A stretch of DNA of 44,664 nucleotides, taken from contig NZ_FNNP01000015.1 in NCBI RefSeq assembly GCF_900106805.1, positions 1 through 44,664 on the forward strand, written 5' to 3'. Under the pieces are notes generated by a model, which was not told where the DNA came from, did no database searches, and saw only the letters and a list, made by a program, of their open reading frames with translations. The translations under genes were made by a program, and so were the position numbers. This DNA comes from Ruegeria halocynthiae (GTDB lineage Bacteria > Pseudomonadota > Alphaproteobacteria > Rhodobacterales > Rhodobacteraceae). Positions 1 to 7,356 of the stretch are shown here, piece by piece. Position 1 is the first letter of the stretch, and each line of letters begins with the position of its first letter.

Positions 1-105
1 GTTGAGCTGATCGCACCGATCGCGATGGAAAACGGCCTGCGTTTCGCCATCCGCGAAGGCGGCCGCACCGTCGGCGCCGGCGTCGTGTCGAAGATTGTAG
101 AGTAA
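1..105 (+). CDS. tuf: Elongation factor Tu, C-terminal end (partial)
   Basis: The frame is open from base 1 to a TAA at 103-105 and encodes the last 34 residues of EF-Tu. The ending [15 protein letters not shown] and the preceding [12 protein letters not shown] are the near-invariant C-terminal beta-barrel strand of domain 3. EF-Tu delivers aminoacyl-tRNA to the ribosome as a GTP complex. Only the 3' end lies in the window, so whether this is the str-operon copy or the copy near tRNA-Trp cannot be read directly. A rho-independent terminator follows within 30 bases, so this is the last gene of its transcript. Confidence 0.95.
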   Translation, partial: VELIAPIAMENGLRFAIREGGRTVGAGVVSKIVE

Positions 106-130
106 TCGCTCTGGCGATAACTAAAGAAAA

Positions 131-156
131 GGGCGCCCCGAGGGGCGCCCTTTTTT
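131..156 (+). terminator. Rho-independent terminator of tuf
   Basis: A GC-rich hairpin with arms GGGCGCCCC and GGGGCGCCC spans 131-150 and is followed at once by six T residues (151-156). It lies 25 bases after the tuf stop. The convergent RidA gene ends at 171, so this hairpin separates the two transcripts. Confidence 0.9.
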
Positions 157-170
157 CGTTTGCAGAAAAA

Positions 171-512
171 CTAGTCGTAGGCTGCATCTACAATAAATTC
201 TACTTTCAATTCTGGGCGCGCTAGTTTGGCTTCACCGCAGGCGCGAGCCGGGGCGTGGCCTGTTGGAACCCAAGCGTTCCAAACCTCGTTTAACCCAGCG
301 AAATCCTTCATATCAGCTAGCCAGATCGTCACCCGCAGCATCTTTTCGCGTGATGATCCAGCTTGGTCGAGAAGGGCATCAATTTTAGCAAGGCAAATCC
401 GGACCTGTTCCTGAATCGTCTCACCCTCGGCAACTTGTCCAGTCAAATAAGCCACCCCGTTATGTTTCACGATTTTGGAGGAGCGTTCGCCGGTATCAAT
501 GCGTTCAATCAT
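171..512 (-). CDS. RidA (YjgF/YER057c/UK114) family protein
   Basis: A 113-residue protein of the RidA family. These are small trimeric enzymes; the best-known members deaminate reactive enamine/imine intermediates made by PLP enzymes, and others act in pyrimidine or amino-acid catabolism. Visible family features are the opening [15 protein letters not shown], the [10 protein letters not shown] strand, the middle helix [19 protein letters not shown] and the [19 protein letters not shown] segment holding the conserved substrate-binding Arg. The frame stays open 42 codons further upstream, but family members start at MIER. The ATG at 512 has GAGA about six bases upstream; an ATG at 518 is possible. 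It is monocistronic and convergent with tuf. The substrate is unknown. Confidence 0.85.
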   Translation of the reverse strand: MIERIDTGERSSKIVKHNGVAYLTGQVAEGETIQEQVRICLAKIDALLDQAGSSREKMLRVTIWLADMKDFAGLNEVWNAWVPTGHAPARACGEAKLARPELKVEFIVDAAYD

Positions 513-518
513 TGGCAT

Positions 519-883
519 TCTCGTTTTCTTAGATTTGGTATGGCTGTTCTTGGTCACAAGATACCTTGCATGGCAAACAGAAATCCATTGAGTGGGCTTC
601 AGCAAAACTGAAATTGGTGTGAGTGAGATTGGTCTCAAAGTGCGCTCAAAAAAATACGACTAATCCGTCGAAGGTATGCGGAACCCCTTGTGTAAATCAG
701 TAACGGTGAAGAGATTATTCGACGAATAATCTCAGAGCTGACGAAGCGGTGGCGCAAAGATACGCGACTGTGATTTTTCTTAATCAGACGTCCATCTCAA
801 TCGAAGACTAAACACCCACCTGTGAACTGCAATAAATGAAGCGGACCGCAGTAGGGGCGAGCCGCTGAGATCAGGGGGAAATC
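519..883 (+). other. Gene-poor stretch holding a palindrome
   Basis: No convincing coding frame is visible on either strand between the RidA start and the small ORF at 884. The stretch is more AT-rich than its surroundings. Its one clear structure is the long palindrome at 711-733, listed separately. No promoter with good -35 and -10 boxes could be picked with confidence. Confidence 0.5.
711..733. repeat. 23-bp palindrome
   Basis: The 11-base arm GAGATTATTCG (711-721) is followed by one base and then its exact reverse complement CGAATAATCTC (723-733). A perfect 11-bp dyad with a one-base centre is typical of a binding site for a dimeric regulator. No T-run follows, so it is not a simple terminator. 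The same 11-mer arm recurs once at 43147-43157, without the second arm. Confidence 0.7.
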
Positions 884-1090
884 ATGTTTGGTTTTGAATT
901 CATAAACTATGGAACTCAAATCCTTCACAGCAAGGATCTGGATGATATGCGGGACGCCGTTTTGGGCGGAGATGAGCAGGAAGTTGATTGCAATGTCAGT
1001 GATTTTTGTCGCGAGCGGAAACGTTTCGACATCAGGCTCGCTGACGTATCTGGAAGCGTTCGGCGCGTAGGTGCGAGATGCAGGTCATGA
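884..1090 (+). CDS. Possible small protein, unrecognised
   Basis: This 68-residue ORF starts with ATG seven to eight bases after a strong ribosome-binding sequence (AGGGGGA at about 874-880). That is the main reason to list it. The product is acidic in its first half and Arg-rich at the end, with no signal peptide or membrane segment and no family that I recognise. The Arg-rich tail may be non-native sequence after a frameshift, in which case this is the start of a broken gene. It stands alone between the palindrome and the convergent acyltransferase gene. Confidence 0.25.
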   Translation: MFGFEFINYGTQILHSKDLDDMRDAVLGGDEQEVDCNVSDFCRERKRFDIRLADVSGSVRRVGARCRS

Positions 1091-1170
1091 TCCGCAGGCA
1101 TTAATAAGTGGTATGGTGCGGGTGGCACCCATTGAGCACGGAGTTGAATGAGTCTTGGCGCAGAGAGTAC

Positions 1171-1875
1171 TCAAGTACCTTTAGACCAAGGCTCTCGCCC
1201 CATCATGCGGTCAGCCTCGGCGGTGATATCGTTCATGTGCCGCTCGAGGCTAAGCCGCAGCGTTTCGATTTGCTCTTCAGTTGCCTTTCGCGGGACCAGA
1301 TCGGTCCACTCGCGGCATAGAAATACACCTTCGTTGCGCCATGGGCGTGGCATCAGCAGGCGATCCCAGGTTCCGGCTTCGCGTCCGTACTTGGCAGAAT
1401 AGGTGATCCCAAAGACACGTTTGCCAGATGTACGGGCCCAGATCAGGGGTACGGTTGAGGATACCCGTTCAGGGCCACGCGGTCCGTCGGCGGCGATTCC
1501 TATCGAGATACCTTGTTTCACTTTGCCCAACACCTCGCGTGATAGGGCGACGTGGCGTTTGCGGCTGGACATCGCGATCGTGTCCATACCGAATAGTTTC
1601 TGCACTCGGCCGACCATACTGCCCGCTCGCGCGGCAGAGGTGATTGAGCAGATGCGGCCCTTGTCCAAGGGGAAGAAATATGGGGACTGTACCAATCGCT
1701 GATGCCAGAGAACCACAATAACCGGTTCACCCTGCTCGGTTAGCTGGTCCAGTTCTTCATAGCCTATGCGCTGCCAGTTAGTGTTGCTATTAACCATCCG
1801 GATATAGCTGGCAATTCGCCGCGCGACCCAGTTAAGGACGGCTTCGCTGTCGGCGATTTTCTTGCGGATGCTCAA
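1171..1875 (-). CDS. DUF374 / lysophospholipid acyltransferase-like protein
   Basis: A 234-residue protein of the DUF374 family, which is related to the LPLAT acyltransferases. The sequence shows the family core: PVIVVLWHQR near residues 48-57 with the catalytic-type His, then a Ser/Ala-rich AARAGSMVGR segment and IAADGPRGPE, the characteristic DGPRGP loop. Members are thought to acylate a lipid or lipid A-like acceptor at the inner membrane; the substrate here is unknown. I chose the TTG at 1875 because AAAGGA lies about nine bases upstream and the product then begins SIRKKIADS, as in relatives. The upstream open frame (to 1968) runs into the tRNA promoter side and looks non-coding. Confidence 0.8.
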   Translation of the reverse strand: MSIRKKIADSEAVLNWVARRIASYIRMVNSNTNWQRIGYEELDQLTEQGEPVIVVLWHQRLVQSPYFFPLDKGRICSITSAARAGSMVGRVQKLFGMDTIAMSSRKRHVALSREVLGKVKQGISIGIAADGPRGPERVSSTVPLIWARTSGKRVFGITYSAKYGREAGTWDRLLMPRPWRNEGVFLCREWTDLVPRKATEEQIETLRLSLERHMNDITAEADRMMGREPWSKGT

Positions 1876-2017
1876 GTCTGCTGTCCTTTTGCTAGCCGAG
1901 CATTGTCTTAAAGGACTGCGCGCTGGGTGCAACTTTTTTGTCCGTTGCAAAGTATCGGGAAAACTCAAAAAGCCTCTTGAGTCCTCTGCGCCTCTGGCAT
2001 ATCTGATGGCCCAGCCT

Positions 2018-2093
2018 AGGGGTATAGCTCAGTTGGTAGAGCGACGGTCTCCAAAACCGTAGGTCGCGGGTTCGAACCCTGCTGCCCCTGCCA
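2018..2093 (+). tRNA. trnW: tRNA-Trp (anticodon CCA)
   Basis: A 76-nt cloverleaf. The acceptor stem AGGGGTA pairs with TGCCCCT (with one G-T pair). The D-arm follows, then an anticodon stem ACGGT/ACCGT enclosing loop CTCCAAA with anticodon CCA at 2051-2053. The T-arm is GCGGG-TTCGAAC-CCTGC. The discriminator base is G, and the 3' CCA (2091-2093) is encoded. In many alphaproteobacteria tRNA-Trp sits between a tuf copy and secE-nusG. Here the tuf end is about 1.9 kb upstream and no secE follows. Confidence 0.97.
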
Positions 2094-2322
2094 CGTTCCT
2101 CAGAACCGAATCGATTCCAGTTTTATGAGCCACAAGGTCAATGCGCGTGTTTGGCGCAATTCACTTGACGTTCGGGGCAAGAAAGAAAAAGCTTGATCAA
2201 GGCTGAGGGAAAAGCCATCAGAGTTGTCCGGCTAAGGTGCCTGAGTCCTTTGACTTTTGTACCGGGCTGGACAAGCCTGACCGGGTGGGGGAACCCGGAG
2301 CCGATCGGGGGCATTGGGGATT

Positions 2323-5300
2323 ATGGCAGAAATTGACGTATTTCTCGAAGAACTCGGGCTGTCGAAATATGCGCCTGTTTTTGCGTCAAACGAAGTGTCA
2401 CTGGCTGATCTTACGCATCTGTCCGAACATGATCTGATCGATCTCGGTTTGCCGTTGGGCCCCCGACGTAGACTGATGGTTGCGTTGGGGCAGGCGCGCG
2501 AGGCGAATTCTACACCGGTTCAGGGCAGTGGTAAGATTGTGGCTGAGCGGCGGCAACTGACCGTGATGTTTGTGGACCTCGTTGGGTCGACCGCCATGTC
2601 CGAGCGTCTGGACCCCGAAGATCTGGGCGAGTTGTTGCGGCGGTTCAAGGAAATTTGCTCGACTTCGGTTGCCCGTTTCGGCGGTCATATCGCCAGTTTC
2701 ATGGGCGATGGGGCGATGATCTATTTCGGTTACCCCCACGCACTGGAAGATGCGGCCTCTCGTGCGGTTCATGCGGGTCTGGATATTCTGGACGGGCTGG
2801 CCCGTATTGAAGGTCAGGAACAGCTGAGCGCCCGGATTGGTGTATCGACTGGCCTTGTCGTTGTAGGAGAGATCCACGGCGAAGGGCTGAAAGAGCATGA
2901 TGTGGTCATGGGGCGCACACCCAATCTGGCGGCGCGCCTGCAGGGATTGGCCGAGCCCAATACCCTGATCATCAGCCCATCGACCCGCAGGTTGATCGGA
3001 AACGCATTCGAGCTTGAGGATCAGGGGTCGTTCGCGCTCAAAGGGTTTTCGGAACAGATACAAGCCTGGACGGTCACAGGGCAGGCCCGGATCGAACGGC
3101 GATTTGACATCATGCCGGATGCAGGGGCAGGTCGACTTGTCGGGCGCCACGCCGAGTTCCGCAAACTGACCGACAAATGGCATGAAACATGTCAGGGCGC
3201 AGGTCAGTCGGTACTGATTTCTGGCGAGGCCGGGATCGGCAAATCACGTCTTATCGAAGGGCTGAGTCAGGAGATGCAGGATCAGGGCGCACTGCGCCTC
3301 AGTTTCCAATGTTCCCCGTTTCACGCCAACTCTGCGCTTTATCCCATCATTCAGCATTTGGAACGCGCGGCAGGATTTGCACCGACTGACGGCGATCCGG
3401 ACAAACTGGTGAAACTGTCGCATATGCTACGTCACCATCCGCCCGAGCATCTGCGCCTGATCGCTGATTTGCTGAGCGTCGAAGCAGACGCCGCGCTGGG
3501 GCCGCTCGACCTGCCGCCTCAGGCCAAGCTTGAGCAGACGCTTGACGCGGTGACAGCGCGACTTTCTGCGCTGGCGCGCGAGAAACCGGTCTTGGTGTTG
3601 TTTGAAGACGCCCATTGGGTTGATCCGACCACCTTGTCGCTGACCAATCGGGTGATAGAACAGATTCGGGATTTGCCGGTGCTGATTGTCGTGACGGCGC
3701 GCCCCGGTTTTGACCCTGGTTGGGGGCATCACCACAATACGCTGCATCTGCCGCTGAAACGTCTGGCCAACCGGGACGTTGCCGGAATCGTTGCAGAAGT
3801 GGCAGGGGGGAACACGGTGCCCTCTGAAGTCTGCGATCTGATTGCAGCCAAAACCGATGGCATACCGCTTTACGTACAGGAAGTAACGCGCGGCTTGTTG
3901 GAATCCGGACAGCTCAGGTTGACCGATCAAGGATATGCGCTGCGGGGACCACTGCCATCGCTGTCGGTGCCCAGTACGCTCAAGGACTCGTTGATGGAAC
4001 GTCTGGACCGGTTGGGCACCGCCAAGGAAGTGGCGCAGACCGGTGCGGTGTTTGGCCGGCAGTTTTCGATTGCCTTGTTGGCCTCGGTTTCAATTCTGTC
4101 TCCGACGGTTTTGCAGGCTGGGCTGGAACAGCTTTCGTCGGCCGGGATTATTCTGCAGGCTCCGGATGCGGCAGAGGATGAATTCATCTTCCGGCACGCT
4201 TTGATTCGCGACATGGCCTACGACAGCTTGCTGCGCACAGAACGGCAGGCGTTGCACGACCGAGCAGCCGGTGCCTTGCTGGAAAACCAACCGCAACTGG
4301 CGCAGACGCAGCCCGAAGTTCTGGCGCAGCATTACACACTGGCCCTACGTGCGGATGAGGCTGTGATGCATTGGCAAAGCGCGGGGCAGCGGGCGATTGA
4401 ACGTTCGGCCCAGACCGAAGCCTTGACGCATCTGTCGACGGCACTGGATCAGCTGGCGGATTTGCCCAAAAGCCGCGAACGGGATTTGCAGGAAATCGAC
4501 ATTCAGATCCTGCGGGCGGGTGTGCTGCGCTCAACCAGCGGTATCTCGGGGGATGCTACGGGGGACGCCTATGGGCGCCTGCGCGATCTGTGTCACCGGG
4601 CGGACGAGACCGAGCGGTTGTTCCCGGTCCTCAATGGCCTATATGCCTTTCATCTGGTGCGGGCAGAATACCGTTTGGCGCAGGATGTGGCGGCTCAGAT
4701 ACTCGATCTGGCAGCGGAAAGCGGTAAGACAGAACACCGAATGGTCGGGCATCGCGCCATGGGGGCGGTGCAGTTGCATCTGGGCAATTTACCCGCGGCG
4801 CAGAGGCACCTTGAACAGGCTTGGGCATTGTATGATTTCGATCAACACAGCCAGTTGGCCTATGTCTATGGAACGGATCATGCAGCGATAACGTCAGCCT
4901 TCCTGGGGACGTGTTACTGCCTGATGGGGCGGCATCAGGACGCCTTGCAGGTGCAGCGCACCGCATTGGAGTGGTCCAAGAACCTCAAACACGCCCACAG
5001 TGTCGCGCAGATCATGGTCTATATGTGCAAGGTTCATCTGCTGGCGCGCGACATTCCCGCGTTGCAACGGGATGTCGAAGCGCTGTCGAAGGTTGCAGAG
5101 GAACATTCGCTGCCGTTCATGGCAACCATCGCGCGGCTATGGGACTGCTGGGCGACCGCGACGATAACCTCGGATGTCGCGCATATCGAAAACCTGCGTC
5201 AGGCATCGGAAGACTGGTGGTCGGTCGGGGCGGGTAACTACAAAAGCTTTTTTCCATCACTGATTGCCGAACTTCTGATCGGCGCCGGCGATCACGAGGC

Positions 5301-5628
5301 TGCGCAGCAATCTTTGGCACTGGCAGCCCGGTTTCTTGGTGAAACCGAGGAAAAATGGGCCGAGGCCGAACAGCTTCGCATCGAGGCGGCTCTGACCGCC
5401 CAGACCGGAGGCAACCCGGAACCTTTGTTGAAACGGGCAATCGAAACGGCCCGGCGCCAGGGGGCATGCCTTTACGAACTGCGCGCCGCGGTAGACTTGA
5501 CCCAGTGGCGCCAAAACCGTGGTGAGCCCGTTGGTGAGACACTGAATACGGCCTTGTCGCATTTCGGTACAAATGATGATCAGTCAGACCTGAGAGACGC
5601 GCGGGCTTTGATGGAAACGACCTCTTGA
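2323..5628 (+). CDS. SAM-domain / class III nucleotide cyclase / AAA ATPase / TPR protein
   Basis: A 1101-residue cytoplasmic signalling protein. Domains in order: a SAM domain (about 2-60, starting with the typical VFLEELGLSKYAPVF); a class III cyclase catalytic domain (about 78-250) with metal Asp residues in FVDLVGST (D85) and MGDGAMIYFG (D129) and the VMGRTPNLAARLQG motif; an AAA/ORC-like ATPase with Walker A GEAGIGKS (about 301-308) and Walker B VLVLFEDAHW; and a long helical TPR-like C-terminus. The family makes cAMP, or possibly cGMP, and may couple this to STAND-type ATPase switching. The ATG at 2323 is preferred over a TTG at 2314 because G-rich sequence precedes it. It lies upstream of the quinoprotein-like operon but 123 bases separate them, so linked function is only a guess. 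Confidence 0.88.
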   Translation: MAEIDVFLEELGLSKYAPVFASNEVSLADLTHLSEHDLIDLGLPLGPRRRLMVALGQAREANSTPVQGSGKIVAERRQLTVMFVDLVGSTAMSERLDPEDLGELLRRFKEICSTSVARFGGHIASFMGDGAMIYFGYPHALEDAASRAVHAGLDILDGLARIEGQEQLSARIGVSTGLVVVGEIHGEGLKEHDVVMGRTPNLAARLQGLAEPNTLIISPSTRRLIGNAFELEDQGSFALKGFSEQIQAWTVTGQARIERRFDIMPDAGAGRLVGRHAEFRKLTDKWHETCQGAGQSVLISGEAGIGKSRLIEGLSQEMQDQGALRLSFQCSPFHANSALYPIIQHLERAAGFAPTDGDPDKLVKLSHMLRHHPPEHLRLIADLLSVEADAALGPLDLPPQAKLEQTLDAVTARLSALAREKPVLVLFEDAHWVDPTTLSLTNRVIEQIRDLPVLIVVTARPGFDPGWGHHHNTLHLPLKRLANRDVAGIVAEVAGGNTVPSEVCDLIAAKTDGIPLYVQEVTRGLLESGQLRLTDQGYALRGPLPSLSVPSTLKDSLMERLDRLGTAKEVAQTGAVFGRQFSIALLASVSILSPTVLQAGLEQLSSAGIILQAPDAAEDEFIFRHALIRDMAYDSLLRTERQALHDRAAGALLENQPQLAQTQPEVLAQHYTLALRADEAVMHWQSAGQRAIERSAQTEALTHLSTALDQLADLPKSRERDLQEIDIQILRAGVLRSTSGISGDATGDAYGRLRDLCHRADETERLFPVLNGLYAFHLVRAEYRLAQDVAAQILDLAAESGKTEHRMVGHRAMGAVQLHLGNLPAAQRHLEQAWALYDFDQHSQLAYVYGTDHAAITSAFLGTCYCLMGRHQDALQVQRTALEWSKNLKHAHSVAQIMVYMCKVHLLARDIPALQRDVEALSKVAEEHSLPFMATIARLWDCWATATITSDVAHIENLRQASEDWWSVGAGNYKSFFPSLIAELLIGAGDHEAAQQSLALAARFLGETEEKWAEAEQLRIEAALTAQTGGNPEPLLKRAIETARRQGACLYELRAAVDLTQWRQNRGEPVGETLNTALSHFGTNDDQSDLRDARALMETTS

Positions 5629-5699
5629 CCGGCGGGGGCCATTGCTGCCAGCTTGGGCTCTGGCGGATATGGGGTGATATCTAAAATTCTGGATAGCGG

Positions 5700-5721
5700 C
5701 ACGGAGACTTCATTCTCCGTG
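5700..5721 (+). promoter_or_regulatory. Leader hairpin upstream of the quinoprotein-like operon
   Basis: Perfect 8-bp arms CACGGAGA (5700-5707) and TCTCCGTG (5714-5721) enclose a six-base loop. The hairpin sits about 20 bases upstream of the AAGGAGA ribosome-binding site of the first operon gene. No T-run follows, so it is not a standard terminator of the cyclase gene. It could be a 5'-leader structure, an operator dyad or an mRNA-stability element; its role is unknown. Confidence 0.45.
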
Positions 5722-5751
5722 CAGGCAGGACATTTGGTGTAAGGAGATCCG

Positions 5752-7317
5752 ATGCGAAAGATCAGCAAAACCCTTCTGGCCAAGGATATAATTGCACAAA
5801 GCCGTACCGATCTGGCGCTACAACAATACCACGCGATCACACCCGAACAGATACGGGCGTTTGAGAAGGATCTGATCGGAACGGTCACGCTTCCTACCGA
5901 CTCCGACTACAACAATGACCGGCAGGTCTGGAACCCGGCGTTTCAGGATTACCCCGAGATCATTGTCTACTGCGAGACCATTCAGGACGTGCGCGCCAGT
6001 CTGGCTTTTGCGCGTGATCATGGCCTGTGGGTTGTTGCGCGCTCAGGGCGACACAGCACGGCGGGGTATTCGGTCAACAACCAGATGGTGCTGGACACCA
6101 GCAAGATCCGTTATGTGACCGTCGATCCGGATGTGCCGATGGCCTATGTGGGGCCGGGCACGCCATTCAAAGTGCTGAACTCGGAGTTGAACTCGTACCA
6201 CCTGCATGTGCCGGGTGGGGCCTGTCAGGATGTCTGCGTGGCGGGCTTTATGATGGGCGGCGGCTATGGCTTTACCTCACGCCGGTTCGGGATGGCCTGC
6301 GACAATGTGCTGGGCGTTACCGTGATGTTGTGGGACGGGAGCATTGTTATTGCGGATAAGGATACAAACCCGGATCTGTTCTGGGCTATCCGGGGCGGGA
6401 CGGGCAACAACTTTGGTGTCCTGCTGGAAATTCGTTACCAGCTGCATCCGCTGTACAAGGTCTGGGGCTGCCACATCACATGGCCGCTAGACAAAGCCGC
6501 AAAAGCGCTGGAGTTTCTGCAGGCGAACTACATGAGCACCTGCGAAGACGACAGGTTCGGTGCCTATATCTTTCTTGCGTATCAGGGGGATAGAAAGGTT
6601 CTTCTGGTCTCGGCGCTTTACGACGGTACGCCCGATGAGGGGAATGCGTTCATTCAGCCCTTACTCGGCGATGAGATCGGCGGCGAGATGGGTGAGGATG
6701 ATCAGAACTATGGCACCTATCAAGAAATCAACTCGTGGCTCTATGACGATAAATACGACATCCCTGTTGTGCCCGATCAGGCGCGTGAGGATAAACAGGC
6801 CGGGTACATCAGGCGTCAGCTCAGCGCAGCTGAATGGCAGCGCGTTGTGGACTACCTCGACAGTACACCCAATGCCTATGGTGCCGTCGCGATCGAACCT
6901 TATGGCGGGGCGATTAACCGGATGCCGCTGGGCAAGGACGGCAACGCCTTTATCCATCGCGATGTGTCGCTGAACTTCTATGTCGATGTGTTCTGGGTGT
7001 CCGAAGAAGAAAAAGAGACCGTCGTGCCCTGGCTCGATGGGTTCATGAAGCTGATGACCGATGAGGACTATTTCATTGATCGAGTCTATCAGAACTATCC
7101 GCGCCGGACGCAGTTGAACTATCGCTGGCAATATTGGGGCGAGTATTTCAACTCGCTGCTGTTCGTGAAGCAGAAATTCGATCCGAACAATTTCTTCCAC
7201 TACCAGCAAAGCATCTCACCCGTGCCTGATGATGCGCCGGAGGACATTGTCCGGGACACGTCGAAATCGATCTTTGACGACCCGACCATCACTTATGAGA
7301 CATATTCGAACCCCTGA
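5752..7317 (+). CDS. Berberine-bridge-type FAD oxidoreductase, probably with bicovalent FAD
   Basis: A 521-residue flavoprotein with an N-terminal FAD_binding_4 (VAO/PCMH) domain and a C-terminal BBE domain (WQYWGEYFNSLL...FDPNNFFHYQQSI). Two flavin-attachment sites known from this family are present: His101 in ARSGRHSTAGYS, and Cys158 in GGACQDVCVAGF, which lines up with the 6-S-cysteinyl Cys of BBE enzymes, ahead of the GGGYG turn. Family members oxidise alcohols, amines, sugars or C-C bonds with O2. No signal peptide is seen. The start has an ideal AAGGAGA site seven bases before ATG. It is the first gene of a tight operon; 39 bases separate it from the LodA-N-like gene. The substrate is unknown; it may act on the same small molecule as the quinoprotein-like pair. 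Confidence 0.85.
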   Translation: MRKISKTLLAKDIIAQSRTDLALQQYHAITPEQIRAFEKDLIGTVTLPTDSDYNNDRQVWNPAFQDYPEIIVYCETIQDVRASLAFARDHGLWVVARSGRHSTAGYSVNNQMVLDTSKIRYVTVDPDVPMAYVGPGTPFKVLNSELNSYHLHVPGGACQDVCVAGFMMGGGYGFTSRRFGMACDNVLGVTVMLWDGSIVIADKDTNPDLFWAIRGGTGNNFGVLLEIRYQLHPLYKVWGCHITWPLDKAAKALEFLQANYMSTCEDDRFGAYIFLAYQGDRKVLLVSALYDGTPDEGNAFIQPLLGDEIGGEMGEDDQNYGTYQEINSWLYDDKYDIPVVPDQAREDKQAGYIRRQLSAAEWQRVVDYLDSTPNAYGAVAIEPYGGAINRMPLGKDGNAFIHRDVSLNFYVDVFWVSEEEKETVVPWLDGFMKLMTDEDYFIDRVYQNYPRRTQLNYRWQYWGEYFNSLLFVKQKFDPNNFFHYQQSISPVPDDAPEDIVRDTSKSIFDDPTITYETYSNP

Positions 7318-7356
7318 AAGCGGGGGCAGCCAAGGCCAAACGGGGGAGGGCCCAGC

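Noticed and set aside
1876..1968. Upstream extension of the DUF374 gene
   Set aside because: The TTG at 1875 has a good ribosome-binding site and gives the family N-terminus; the extension does not resemble the family.
2398..3183. Minus-strand ORF (261 codons) opposite the cyclase
   Set aside because: Shadow of the SAM/cyclase region; composition is not protein-like.
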